Part shown: in pieces, positions 10,640 through 21,194 of the stretch
How positions within the stretch are numbered: position 1 is the stretch's first letter
Layout: every line of letters begins with the position of its first letter
Origin: Paralithodes platypus
Lineage: Eukaryota > Arthropoda > Malacostraca > Decapoda > Lithodidae
Assembly (NCBI GenBank): GCA_032716605.1
Contig: CM064509.1
Location: forward strand, 37,020,259 to 37,084,258
Length of the DNA: 64,000 nucleotides
Reading direction: 5' to 3'
Made by a program: the position numbers and the translations under genes
The notes under the pieces: generated by a model
The model's input: only the letters and a program-made list of their open reading frames with translations
Told to the model about the DNA's origin: nothing
Databases searched by the model: none

Positions 10640-10770
10640 GTTAGGGGGGTGGGGGGGGGGGGGTGGCAAAGTCCCCCTTCAACATATCCTGTATCCATTT
10701 TCTTTAGTGTATGCTTAAAACTCAGTTTTCTCTGGCTTTCGAGGGGGTGGGGGGCATCCGGATAAGTAAA
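10640..10770. repeat. Poly-G / (GA)n dispersed unit, copy 2
   Basis: Second copy of the unit at 9565: G run, CAACATATCCTGTATCC, GCATCCGGATAAGTAAACCG, then the GA array. Confidence 0.85.
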
Positions 10771-12508
10771 CCGAGAGAGAGAGAGAGAGTAAAAGAGAGA
10801 ATGAGAGAGTAAAAGAGAGAGAAAGAGAGAGAGAGGGAGCGAGTGCAAGAGAGTGAGAGAGCGCGAGTGCGAGAGAGAGTGAGAGCGAGTGCAAGAGAAT
10901 GAGAGTGAGTGAGAGAAAGTAAAAGCGAGAGAAAGAGGGAGAGCGAGAAAGAGCAAGAGAAAGAGAGTGAGAGCAAGAGAAAGAGTGAGAGCGAGAGAAA
11001 GAGAGAGAGAGCGAGTGTGAGCGAGAGAGCGAGTGTGAGCGAGAGAGAGAGCGAGTGTGAGCGAGAGAGAGAGCGAGTGTGAGCGAGAGAGAGAGCAAGT
11101 GTGAGCGAGAGAGAGAGCGAGAGACAGAGCGAGAGAAAGAGAGAGCGAGAGATGAGAGAGTGAGAGCGAGAGAGTGAGTGAGAGCGAGTGAGTGAGTGTG
11201 AGAGCGAGAGAGAGTGTGAGAGCGAGAGTGTGAGCGAGAGAGTGTGAGAGCGAGAGAGAGTGTGAGAGCGAGAGAGAGAGTGTGAGAGCGAGAGAGAGAG
11301 TGTGAGAGCGAGAGAGAGAGTGTGAGAGCGAGAGAGAGAGTGTGAGAGCGAGAGAGAGAGTGTGAGAGCGAGAGAGAGTGTGAGAGCGAGAGAGAGAGTG
11401 TGAGAGCGAGAGAGAGAGAGTGTGAGAGCGAGAGAGAGAGTGTGAGAGCGAGAGAGAGTGTGAGAGCGAGTGTGAGAGCGAGTGTGAGAGCGAGAGAGAG
11501 AGTGTGAGAGCGAGAGAGAGAGTGTGAGAGCGAGAGAGAGAGTGTGAGAGCGAGAGAGAGAGTGTGAGAGCGAGAGAGAGTGTGAGAGCGAGAGAGAGTG
11601 TGAGAGCGAGAGAGAGTGTGAGAGCGAGAGAGAGTGTGAGAGCGAGAGAGAGTGTGAGAGCGAGAGAGAGAGTGTGAGAGCGAGAGAGAGAGTGTGAGAG
11701 CGAGAGAGAGAGTGTGAGAGCGAGAGAGAGAGAGAGTGTGAGAGCGAGAGAGAGAGTGTGAGAGCGAGAGAGAGAGTGTGAGAGCGAGAGAGAGAGAGTG
11801 TGAGAGCGAGAGAGTGTGAGAGCGAGAGCGAGAGAGAGTGCGAGAGAGAGCGAGAGAGAGTGTGAGAGCGAGAGAGAGTGTGAGAGCGAGAGAGTGTGTG
11901 AGAGAGAGAGAGTGAGAGCGAGCGAGAGTGAGTGAGAGCGAGCGAGAGTGAGTGAGAGTGAGTGAGAGCGAGTGAGTGAGAGCGAGCGAGAGTGAGTGAG
12001 AGCGAGCGAGAGTGAGTGAGAGCGAGCGAGAGTGAGTGAGAGCGAGCGAGAGTGAGTGAGAGCGAGCGAGTGTGAGAGAGAGAGAGAGTGTGAGAACGAG
12101 AGAGAGAGAGTGTGAGAACGAGAGAGAGAGAGTGTGAGAACGAGAGAGAGAGAGAGTGTGAGAACGAGAGAGAGAGAGTGTGAGAACGAGAGAGAGAGAG
12201 TGTGAGAACGAGAGAGAGAGAGTGTGAGAACGAGAGAGAGAGTGTGAGAACGAGAGAGAGAGAGTGTGAGAACGAGAGAGAGAGAGAGTGTGAGAACGAG
12301 AGAGAGAGAGTGTGAGAACGAGAGAGAGAGAGTGTGAGAACGAGAGAGAGAGAGTGTGTGAGAACGAGAGAGAGAGAGTGTGAGAACGAGAGAGAGAGAG
12401 TGTGAGAACGAGAGAGAGAGAGTGTGAGAACGAGAGAGAGAGAGAGTGTGAGAACGAGAGAGAGAGAGAGTGTGAGAACGAGAGAGAGTGAGAGCGAGAG
12501 GATATTTA
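10771..12508. repeat. 1.7-kb GA-rich array
   Basis: The plus strand is almost wholly G and A with periodic T and C. Three homogenised zones can be seen: TGTGAGAGCGAGAGAGAGAG (about 11210-11890), GAGTGAGTGAGAGCGAGC (about 11920-12070), and TGTGAGAACGAGAGAGAGAG (about 12085-12490). Ser/Leu/Arg frames on the minus strand are by-products. Confidence 0.97.
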
Positions 12509-12645
12509 CGAGACTACCACGAATTATCGGTTAATGTGTTCATTTGGAATAAAACCCAATGTCACCATTATTTTGTTGTCCTTTGATATACAGTGGTGTT
12601 TTATAGTGGAAACAATCGGAAATTAGTCTTTACTATTAACCCTTT

Positions 12646-12720
12646 CACGCACAGGACGCGATTTGGATAATATTCAAGGACACTACATCAGCGCTATTAG
12701 ACACAATTGATTAAGGAAAA
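12646..12720. mobile_element. Family G MITE, left-end fragment
   Basis: TTAACCCTTTCACGCACAGG followed by ACGCGATTTG matches the family G start at 44211. It diverges after about 40 bases. Confidence 0.6.
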
Positions 12721-12914
12721 TAGGGACCAATAGACTAGCCATATTATTCTCATTATAGTCCGCATGGAGGAATTTTGCTATCGACAACATGAATAAGGGG
12801 GAGGGGGGGGGAGCTAATTAGGGGTTAGCCCCACAACTTTGATGAAATAAGTGCAGAATAATGGCGTCGCCGTTGTCTGCAGGATGAATTTAGGTTTTAA
12901 AGTGCTTGAAAGAG

Positions 12915-12993
12915 AGGTACCCTGACCAGGATTCGAACCCACTCACTCCAGGTATATGTGGGAGAGTTGGTCACCTTAACCACTCGGCCAGAG
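12915..12993 (-). other. tRNA-like sequence, minus-strand member of a head-to-head pair
   Basis: On the minus strand, GGCCGAGTGGTTAAGG fits a class II (Ser/Leu-type) A box and GGGTTCGAATCC a B box, about 40 bases apart. Acceptor-stem pairing is not convincing. It is probably a tRNA pseudogene or SINE head. Confidence 0.55.
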
Positions 12994-13009
12994 TAAAATC
13001 CGCTCATGC

Positions 13010-13082
13010 CCGAGTGGTTACGGTGCCTGACTCTCCCAAATATACCTGGAATGTGTGGGTTCGAATCCTGGCCAGGACACCT
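13010..13082 (+). other. tRNA-like sequence, plus-strand member of a head-to-head pair
   Basis: GCCCGAGTGGTTACGG (A box) and GGGTTCGAATCC (B box) mirror the minus copy at 12915-12993. The two form a short inverted duplication of about 170 bp. Confidence 0.55.
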
Positions 13083-13315
13083 GTCTCCCAACCTGTCCGA
13101 CATTATCATTATATATTAACAGTACTTATTATAGTGTCCACAAAAAAATATATATTTCCGCTGGTCGGGATATATATCTAACAACTAACTATGGGGCATA
13201 ATAAACCTTTATGACACGCAAAGATCAAGGTGCCTGATTTTGGTCCCAATGATAATATTGTCTGAATGTTGTCATGGCCTATTTTTTATTTTATTTTTTT
13301 CAGATAGTTTTCATC

Positions 13316-13997
13316 GGTACGATTTTAGTTACTGGACACCTATTTGACAGGTACCACCGAGGATTTAATACATATTTGGTTTCGGTTTCCACGCATCCAA
13401 CACCAAGCTACACCTTTTTCTGGTCCGGTAATAGTATTGAAAACGATAGAACTTTTTAAATGTGGTTTTCGACGAGAATAAAACGGCGCGTTTGTGCCGG
13501 AAATCGGCGGCGGGGGGAGTCCGTCGTCGCTTCGGATCGTCGCGGTTTGTTTACCCAGGACGCTCGAGGTTACTACGGCTGCTGTTTTACTTGCCCCCTG
13601 CTGGCCACATATATGACGATTATTATAATTCACGGGGGGGGGGGGGGGGGGTGCCTGTATCCCACGGCCTATAACGCAAGTCTTTATAAAAAAAAATGGA
13701 CCCAACAACTGGTTATAAGCTTAGCCATTTGAAGTCGACCGCCAAGGCGGGACCGGGAAGTCACTCCGAGCGTAAAGTAAACAAAGCGACGCTACTTCCA
13801 CGAACGCAACCGAGTTGTCTTTATATTTCGTCTCATATTATCATTATTAAAGTGTCCCCATTGCTTTTTTAGTGTTTCGTACACCAGAAAAGGGTGTAGC
13901 TTGGTGTTGGATGCGTGGAAACCGAAAACAAATATGTATTAAATCGTTGGCGGTACCCGTCATTTAGGTGTCCAGTAACTAAAATCGTACCTTTTCA
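13316..13997. mobile_element. Non-autonomous element with ~125-bp terminal inverted repeats
   Basis: The left end (TACGATTTTAGTTACTGGAC onward, to about 13435) and right end (about 13868-13997) are inverted copies over about 125 bp. They share GGTTTCCACGCATCC and its complement, and CAAGCTACACC and its complement. TA lies at both outer edges, which would fit a TA duplication, although GGTA/TACC symmetry blurs the boundary. The ~430 bp core is unusually CpG-rich (13484-13580) and has a G run at 13637. No transposase frame is present. Confidence 0.75.
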
Positions 13998-14147
13998 TCA
14001 ATACACAGTGGTTTAATTACCTACGATCCTCGTAAAATACGTCTTCCCCATTATCCAACGATCTTGAAACACTCGGATGTACTTTTTGTTTCTTTTCAGA
14101 GTAAAACAAATAATAATAACTGCTTTTTGCCTTGGGAACACAGGACG

Positions 14148-14160
14148 GACCCCCCCCCCC
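14148..14160. repeat. Poly-C run
   Basis: Homopolymer run of about 12 C. It is the only C run on the plus strand within the poly-G-rich 9.5-14.9 kb interval. Confidence 0.9.
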
Positions 14161-14406
14161 CATTACTTATTGAAATCAGCATATATTTTGCCAGTAGGGG
14201 GCCTAATTAAAAGAGTGTTACCGCCGTCGATAAGGAGATGTAATACGGAGAGTTTTAGTTTTTATACAGTGCTGTATATAGTGTTCATATAATGCATTTC
14301 CGATGATTATAGCAAATGTTTATATGATCTTTGCAATATCCTTATTTTATAATAGCTTTCAAATATTTAAAAAAAATGGTGGTCGAGACGTCTCGTAAAT
14401 AAGTAG

Positions 14407-14432
14407 TGTGTGTGTGTGTGTGTGTGTGTGAG
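14407..14432. repeat. (TG)n microsatellite
   Basis: About 12 TG units. Confidence 0.95.
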
Positions 14433-14589
14433 ATAGTGGGGGATGGGGGGTTCACCAAGATGGGGCAGCATGCAAATCATCGTAAGCCTAAGCTAATAAA
14501 AACAACAAATAGTTATACAATTCACTTATATACGGTATATACCAAAAATCCTACATTGAAAACGAGTGATGTGGGGAGACGAGGAAAAC

Positions 14590-14840
14590 TATTGGGGGGG
14601 GGGGGGGGGGGGTAGGGAGGAGGAGAGGAAGGGAGTACGGTGTCAGTAGGAGAGTAGAGGGGGGGGGGGGGGGGGGGTGGAGCCCCAGAAGAGAGGAGGA
14701 AGAGAAGAGAGAAAGAAGAGGAGGAAAGGAGACAGGAGAGGAGAGAAGGGGGAGGAAAGGAGAGGATTGATGGAGGGTGGGGGAGGGGGGGGGGGAGAAG
14801 GGATGAGCATTGGCAAGAGTAGGGGGGAGGGGGGCCAACA
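14590..14840. repeat. Poly-G and polypurine tract
   Basis: Two G runs of about 18 and 19 (14595-14612, 14659-14677) sit in a nearly uninterrupted G/A strand with further GGGG groups to 14835. The Pro-rich minus-strand frames here are by-products. Confidence 0.95.
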
Positions 14841-14861
14841 GCGAAGTCACCTTGTTCGCTA

Positions 14862-15608
14862 GTTTGTACCTTATATTTTGATTTAATGACCCCCTCTATA
14901 TTCACACACCTCACGGACACAATGTACACACACCAAATAGTTTCCTGTTAATACACCTAAATGTCGAAGTCAATATTTAATAGTAGTTAGAATATATGCA
15001 GACGTGACAGCAGGCAGTGGCCGGCTCAATCAGTCATTGGTTCCACAATTTCCCTATATTAATCTAATAAATTACATGTATGACCACCTGAACATTACTA
15101 GAACATCAATAAACATGTCATATATGCACGAAATATCCCCATACACACCTTATATACGGTGAAATTCGAAGAGCCAAAGGCGATACGGCCTACTGCCACC
15201 AATCGAATGTCGGCACTGAATAATGACGTCACATTCAATTTCTGCCTTCCCCACAATCCACGAGTCCTGTTCGAATTTTATTATAGTTAATTAATCAAAT
15301 TCCGCTTTACCTTCAGGATTAGGACGTTCTCAGCACATAGTCTGTTTTATCTTAGGTATTTGGAAGTTGTTGATAGCTGCATATATGACTTGTGATGCAG
15401 GGATATTTATTTTTTAAACTGAAACACTGGGCATCGATATCAATCCTCCGTAAAACAGATGAAGAGAAACTTCCGCGAGAGTCAACAAATATTTAATCAT
15501 TTAATGTACAGTTGCCCACATGGATTTTGTACACACTTCGTGATTTTATGAATGGAAGGAAAATTAGTATTATTTAATTAGCAGTGTATTATCTTGTGCA
15601 GTACTTCA
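14862..15608. other. Apparently single-copy, non-coding stretch
   Basis: I see no repeat family, tRNA-like sequence or convincing coding frame. A perfect TGACGTCA palindrome lies at 15224 in a slightly CpG-richer patch (15165-15260). Confidence 0.5.
15224..15231. promoter_or_regulatory. CRE-like palindrome TGACGTCA
   Basis: An exact 8-base match to the CREB/ATF site. A match of this length can occur by chance, and no transcript start can be placed next to it. Confidence 0.25.
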
Positions 15609-16315
15609 TTAATGCCTTCAGTATTTTAGAACGCATGCATATATTTGTATTCTGGCTACTATAGAACGCATGCATATATTTGTATTCTGGCTACTATAGA
15701 ACGCATGCATATATTTGTATTCTGGCTACTATAGAACGCATGCATATATTTGTATTCTGGCTACTATAGAACGCATGCATATATTTGTATTCTGGCTACT
15801 ATAGAACGCATGCATATATTTGTATTCTGGCTACTATAGAACGCATGCATATATTTGTATTCTGGCTACTATAGAACGCATGCATATATTTGTATTCTGG
15901 CTACTATAGAACGCATGCATATATTTGTATTCTGGCTACTATAGAACGCATGCATATATTTGTATTCTGGCTACTATAGAACGCATGCATATATTTGTAT
16001 TCTGGCTACTATAGAACGCATGCATATATTTGTATTCTGGCTACTATAGAACGCATGCATATATTTGTATTCTGGCTACTATAGAACGCATGCATATATT
16101 TGTATTCTGGCTACTATAGAACGCATGCATATATTTGTATTCTGGCTACTATTAGACGATTTTATGCAGCTTAGGAAGAACGTCTACCAATTAAAAAACT
16201 ACAGACTATCTCAAATAATCCTTTTAGCTACCATACGTCCTTCCTAAGCTTCGGCAATCGTCTAAATGTAGCTGAAATCCAGTACAAAAGACGTCACCGG
16301 TACCGAAGGGGTTAA
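15609..16315. mobile_element. Family A MITE expanded by a 35-bp array
   Basis: The left end TTAATGCCTTCAGTATT and the intact right arm (GTCCTTCCTAAGCTTCGG, then GACGTCACCGGTACCGAAG and GGGGTTAA at 16315) bracket the array. A normal family A right half starts exactly where the last unit ends, at CTGGCTACTATTAGACG. Confidence 0.9.
15630..16150. repeat. 35-bp tandem array inside a family A MITE
   Basis: About 15 near-identical units containing AACGCATGCATATATTTG then TATTCTGGCTACTATAG. The unit is the left arm of the host MITE, from just inside its end to the conserved CTGGCTACTAT. Confidence 0.95.
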
Positions 16316-16728
16316 TTCCTTCAGTATTTGAAATCGCATTTATCTTTATTCTTGAACTTGACGATTTTGGTCAGTGTAGGAAAATATTGTGGGAGTCAGA
16401 AGGTTAATGGAGATCAGTTTTACTTTGATACTATACCGTACATCTTTTATAAATATTGTGGGAGTCAGAAGGTTAATGGAGATCAGTTTTACTTTGATAC
16501 TATACCGTACATCTTTTATAAATATTGTGGGAGTCAGAAGGTTAATGGAGATCAGTTTTACTTTGATACTATACCGTACATCTTTTATAAATATTGTGGG
16601 AGTCAGAAGGTTAATGGAGATCAGTTTTACTTTGATACTATACCGTACATCTTTTATAAATCGCATACAATTGTCTACTAGTAGCCAAAATATATCTAAG
16701 AAATGCGTCCTGATACTGAGAGGGTTAA
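16312..16728. mobile_element. Family A MITE expanded by a 69-bp array
   Basis: Shares TTAA with the previous copy. It starts TTAATTCCTTCAGTATTTG and ends CTGATACTGAGAGGGTTAA. The middle, normally single, is present four times. Confidence 0.85.
16382..16660. repeat. 69-bp tandem array (4 units)
   Basis: Units contain AATATTGTGGGAGTCAGAAG and CTATACCGTACATC and are almost identical. As 69 is a multiple of three, frames stay open on both strands. Confidence 0.95.
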
Positions 16729-16769
16729 TATGATCAGTTAATGGGTTTATAGCAAATTATTCTGGTAAT

Positions 16770-16903
16770 TTAACCCTCTGAAGATTATGACGCATGTTGA
16801 CTGTATATTCTGGTTATCATTAGACGATTGTATACAGCTTAGGAAGGATCTGTGGAAATTATTAGGGTAAAGACTATCTTAATTAACCCACTGACTTCCA
16901 TAT
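16770..16903. mobile_element. Family A MITE, left part
   Basis: Starts TTAACCCTCTGAAGATTATG with the arm TTAGACGATTGTATACAGC. It is cut at TTCCATATAATAGCGC, where unrelated GC-richer sequence begins. Confidence 0.75.
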
Positions 16904-17222
16904 AATAGCGCATTATAGCGAGACAACTGACCTGGGTCACCCAAGCCGATTGTGGAAAACCCAGCCCTTGGCCCTGCCAATACCACCTCTGGTCAAGGCC
17001 CTGCTCGATCCCCAGGGCTGACTTTACCCAGGTACACCCAGTCCCGGATATCGCCAATGGCTCGCGAAATCAGCCACACGAGTCAAGATCTATAGATCTT
17101 GGGTCGATCAAGGCAGGACCTGGACCAAGACCACCTTGATTACCCAGGTACACCTTGGCCAACAATACTGACGATACCGGAAATGGACTCGGAGAAAATG
17201 GACAGGCCTGGCTAACTTTCTT
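16904..17222. other. Unassigned GC-richer stretch
   Basis: Contains two related segments sharing TTACCCAGGTACACC (17028 and 17139). I recognise no protein or RNA gene. It may be the insert that cut the preceding MITE. Confidence 0.4.
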
Positions 17223-17373
17223 AAAAGTTACAGGCTCGCTATCGCTCGCCCAGAAAAAAATCAACACCTGAATGGGGTGAATCATAATAATATCGCCAAA
17301 CTAATGGGGCGAAACGTCTTAAACTCTCTAAACTAATGGAGCGAAGCAGGGAAGCTCCAAAAAGCCTCCCCTC
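17223..17373 (-). mobile_element. Family B element, partial, inverted
   Basis: Has TTACAGGCTCGCTATCGCTC, CACCTGAATGGGGTG and CGCCAAACTAATGGGGCG, the family B right-to-left order. Both ends are degraded. Confidence 0.7.
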
Positions 17374-17489
17374 GGGCCCAAATAGGGTTATATCATGTCA
17401 CAGCCAGCCCTTGTACCAGGTTCATGTGTTGGCTACTGTACCGCTGTTGTACATTAGGGGTATGTAAAGAGTAACTGAAGTGGCCATAA

Positions 17490-17815
17490 TACTAGGCCCT
17501 TTTAACTCTATTTGTTCCGAGGGGGTCTTTTTGGACCTCCTCTGTTTCGCTCCATTAGTTTGGAGATTAAAAGGCAGATTTCATTCATTTGTTTAGCGAT
17601 AGGCCTATTAATTAAGATTATTCGCCCCATGCAAGTGTCTATTTTTTTCTGGGTAAGCGATAGTGAGCCTGTAACTTATATGAAATTGGCCTTCGTTATC
17701 AAAAACATTATAACTTTAACATGAAGGGCGCCTGTGTGAAACCTTTTTAGTCTGGTTGAAGTCTGGGAAGGCGTTCTTGTTAGCCTAGGGGACAAACTAA
17801 AATACATTGCTCGGA
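17490..17815 (+). mobile_element. Family B-like element, diverged
   Basis: Retains CTCCATTAGTTTGGAG, GTGTCTATTTTTTTCTGGG and GCGATAGTGAGCCTGTAACT in family B order. The GC hairpin has decayed to GGCCTTCGTTATC. Confidence 0.6.
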
Positions 17816-17849
17816 AATGGTAAACAAACAAAATCCCTAATGTTATGCC

Positions 17850-18780
17850 CGCACTTCCACAGCAAAACAGACTTTCTTCAGTAGCAATATTAGTCAACAG
17901 AGAAAAACTACATCAGTCACCCAAGGAACAACCACAGGAGGGTCCGTTTTCTATGACGGCGCGGCCATTTTTTCCGACAGAGCGGCGGCGCCTACAAACA
18001 CCAGGAGGGCCACTCGTGACGCCTGGCACCACCACAAGTGCCAGTAGCCCCGCAGGGCCACACCTCTCTTCCGTTTCGTAAACAAGAAGAAAGTTTTCCC
18101 CACACTTCCACCACCGGCGAGTCGGGGGACACCTCGACGACGTATACAGACTAATTACACACATAACAAAGCCACAAAACAGCTTCCTCTCTCTCCAACA
18201 CCCCTTCTCCCCTTTCTACACTCTTCAGAAACATAGGACAAAGTAGAATGTAGATACGAGGTGCCGTTGTAAAGGCTTATCCCTCAATAACTTCACCTGA
18301 CCTGAGGCAGGAAAAAATAAAGTGACTTACCCAAGAGAGAGAACATCGAGTAGAACATACCAAAGCCCAAACTTGAATAGGCGGGATTCTCACCACCTCG
18401 ACTCAACGATAATTTCTCTTGAATCACACTCAATGGCAATTTTTCTTGCGTTACTCTTAGCGACCATTGGTACTGAGGCATGTACAGCGGCAATACTGTA
18501 TGTCCTGTACTTTACACACCGATAATTTATCATGTCATACTCAGCGGCAACCCGCCCTGGGGAAAGTTTAGTGACGGCCTGTCCTAAACAAAACTCGCTG
18601 ATAATTTATCGCGAGGCCTCCCAGCTGACCAGTGACAAGAGGGAGGAGATGGAGACGGAAGAAGAAGATACCATAGTTACTTCCTTTACCTTTAACTCAC
18701 CTGTCAAACCCATTCCCCCATCAGTGCTTTACCTCCTACTCCCGGGAAATAAAAGAAGATACCATAGTAACTTCCTTTAC
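17850..18780. other. Mostly unassigned; GC-rich patch at 17930-18135
   Basis: The patch has many CpGs and GACGGCGCGGCCATTTTTTC, whose complement resembles a YY1-type AAAATGGC site, so it could be a promoter (inference). A pyrimidine-rich segment with ACAGCTTCCTCTCTCTCC at 18180 recurs in diverged form at 23165. AAGAAGATACCATAGT is present twice (18661 and 18754). No protein family is recognised. Confidence 0.4.
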
Positions 18781-18784
18781 CTTT

Positions 18785-18870
18785 CAGGGGAGGCAGACCG
18801 TTTTTCTGGACCCCCTTCTCCCTAATGATTAGCCCCAGTAGTTTTGAGATTATAAGAACGGGGCGAGGGA
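18785..18870 (+). mobile_element. Family B element, left-end fragment
   Basis: GGGGAGGCAGACCGTTTTTC and CCTTCTCCCTAATGATTAGC match the family B start. Confidence 0.6.
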
Positions 18871-18960
18871 ACGCGAAAGTGATCCTGGACCCTAAGAATA
18901 GGAACTTTAAATGTTGTTTCTGTTCGTGCTCTGTCTTGAGTCGGCCACCCCCAGCTATAG
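18871..18960 (-). mobile_element. LINE 3'-region fragment
   Basis: On the minus strand the segment carrying ACATTTAAAGTTCCTATTC matches the stretch at 48840-48930 that lies downstream of a CR1-like tail. It is a short orphan piece of the same 3' region. Confidence 0.5.
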
Positions 18961-19156
18961 TATATAGCCTGAGTATATACTACTACACTCGGATGCCATA
19001 GTCTCAAGCCCTATCATGAGTATTTCGTGGACCTCACCAATTTAAAATTACGATAGTATATCTCTGGACACGAATTTAGGAATATATCTTTCTGTATATC
19101 ACCTACAAAACGATATCCACTTGTTATTGAATAGCAAGTTCAGTCCAAAAATACAT

Positions 19157-19158
19157 CA

Positions 19159-19189
<31 letters not shown>

Positions 19190-19581
19190 CCCCAAGCTGC
19201 CTGGCCGAACAGCCCCAAGGCCCCGAGCAAGGCCAAGGCCATAACCGTGCGCCCCCACAGAACCCTCACTGCCGACCACAATAAAGCCTGGGTGACCGAA
19301 GCCACTCCATGGCGGGGAGCTGAGGAGGGTGCGGAAACGCCCGGGAAACCAAAGCCCCACCCAGGGCCCTGTGCCCCTCAGCAATTATGAAGAGAAAGTT
19401 GAGGGGCAAAGGAAAAAATATGACGCTTTGGCTTCCAATCTAGGTAGACTGGGAGGTCAATCCACGGAAGAGACGCCGTCACTTGAGATCTAGAAAATAT
19501 AAAAGTAAAAGGAACAGTCAGAGTAAGCTATGGGTATGGCAGAGATCGCTCAGTTCTCACTCTGATAGACCAGCCCATCAC
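19157..19581 (-). mobile_element. Retroposed element with (AAC)n tail and 16-bp target-site duplication
   Basis: The 425-bp insert is flanked by perfect copies of CAGTCCAAAAATACAT at 19141-19156 and 19582-19597. On the minus strand it ends in about nine AAC units (plus-strand TTG run, 19159-19190), as expected for target-primed reverse transcription. The body is GC-rich, and a short minus-strand frame (GWGFGFPG-like stretch) resembles LINE 3' coding or spacer sequence. It could be a SINE or a 5'-truncated LINE. Confidence 0.8.
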
Positions 19582-19639
19582 CAGTCCAAAAATACATGTA
19601 GATAGTTATAGCTGCATAAGGAACAACAACCCATATGAG

Positions 19640-20862
19640 ACTGTGGCATCCGAATGTAAGCTACAATCCAACCCCTGCATCCATTACTAGTAGCCCAACT
19701 GTGGCATCCGAATGTAAGCTACAATCCAACCCCTGCATCCATTACTAGTAGCCCAACTGTGGCATCCGAATGTAAGCTACAATCCAACCCCTGCATCCAT
19801 TACTAGTAGCCCAACTGTGGCATCCGAATGTAAGCTACAATCCAACCCCTGCATCCATTACTAGTAGCCCAACTGTGGCATCCGAATGTAAGCTACAATC
19901 CAACCCCTGCATCCATTACTAGTAGCCCAACTGTGGCATCCGAATGTAAGCTACAATCCAACCCCTGCATCCATTACTAGTAGCCCAACTGTGGCATCCG
20001 AATGTAAGCTACAATCCAACCCCTGCATCCATTACTAGTAGCCCAACTGTGGCATCCGAATGTAAGCTACAATCCAACCCCTGCATCCATTACTAGTAGC
20101 CCAACTGTGGCATCCGAATGTAAGCTACAATCCAACCCCTGCATCCATTACTAGTAGCCCAACTGTGGCATCCGAATGTAAGCTACAATCCAACCCCTGC
20201 ATCCATTACTAGTAGCCCAACTGTGGCATCCGAATGTAAGCTACAATCCAACCCCTGCATCCATTACTAGTAGCCCAACTGTGGCATCCGAATGTAAGCT
20301 ACAATCCAACCCCTGCATCCATTACTAGTAGCCCAACTGTGGCATCCGAATGTAAGCTACAATCCAACCCCTGCATCCATTACTAGTAGCCCAACTGTGG
20401 CATCCGAATGTAAGCTACAATCCAACCCCTGCATCCATTACTAGTAGCCCAACTGTGGCATCCGAATGTAAGCTACAATCCAACCCCTGCATCCATTACT
20501 AGTAGCCCAACTGTGGCATCCGAATGTAAGCTACAATCCAACCCCTGCATCCATTACTAGTAGCCCAACTGTGGCATCCGAATGTAAGCTACAATCCAAC
20601 CCCTGCATCCATTACTAGTAGCCCAACTGTGGCATCCGAATGTAAGCTACAATCCAACCCCTGCATCCATTACTAGTAGCCCAACTGTGGCATCCGAATG
20701 TAAGCTACAATCCAACCCCTGCATCCATTACTAGTAGCCCAACTGTGGCATCCGAATGTAAGCTACAATCCAACCCCTGCATCCATTACTAGTAGCCCAA
20801 CTGTGGCATCCGAATGTAAGCTACAATCCAACCCCTGCATCCATTACTAGCAGCCCAACTAA
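19640..20862. repeat. 58-bp satellite-like array (~21 units)
   Basis: Units contain CTGTGGCATCCGAATGTAAG and CATCCATTACTAGTAGCCC and are essentially identical until the last, which has CTAGCAGCCC. The near-zero divergence implies recent expansion or gene-conversion-like homogenisation. Confidence 0.97.
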
Positions 20863-20891
20863 AATTGTGGCATTATTGTGGGATATCATAT

Positions 20892-21106
20892 TTAACCCCT
20901 TCTGTACCGGTGATGTACTTTTCATTCTATTCTGGCAACTATTAGACGATTTTGTACAGCATATGAAGGACGTCTACTCATTCAAAGGTTTCAGACAATC
21001 TCAATTAATCCTCTTAGCAGCCATATATCCTTCCTAAGCTTCATAAAATCGTCTAAATGTACCTATGATAAAATACAAAAGACATCGCCGGTACAGAAGG
21101 GGTTAA
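20892..21106. mobile_element. Family A MITE
   Basis: Complete copy, TTAACCCCTTCTGTACCGG to CCGGTACAGAAGGGGTTAA. It is one of the best-preserved terminal pairs. Confidence 0.9.
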
Positions 21107-21194
21107 GGAGATTCGACAAAACCCGCTCGAAAATGCACTTTAGGCAAAGTCGACGGCTCCTGTGACCTCAGATATGTGCCCAAATTCATTGAAC

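Noticed and set aside
10546..11098. Ser/Leu/Arg-rich minus-strand proteins over the GA array
   Set aside because: Low-complexity translation of CT repeats, open in several frames.
18895..18935. LRIGTLNVVS on the plus strand as the start of a LINE endonuclease
   Set aside because: The matching stretch at 48.9 kb lies antisense in the 3' region of a CR1-like tail, so the resemblance is coincidental.
19640..20862. CRISPR-like array
   Set aside because: Units are contiguous and identical with no unique spacers. The genome is clearly eukaryotic and there are no cas genes. The same applies to the other arrays.
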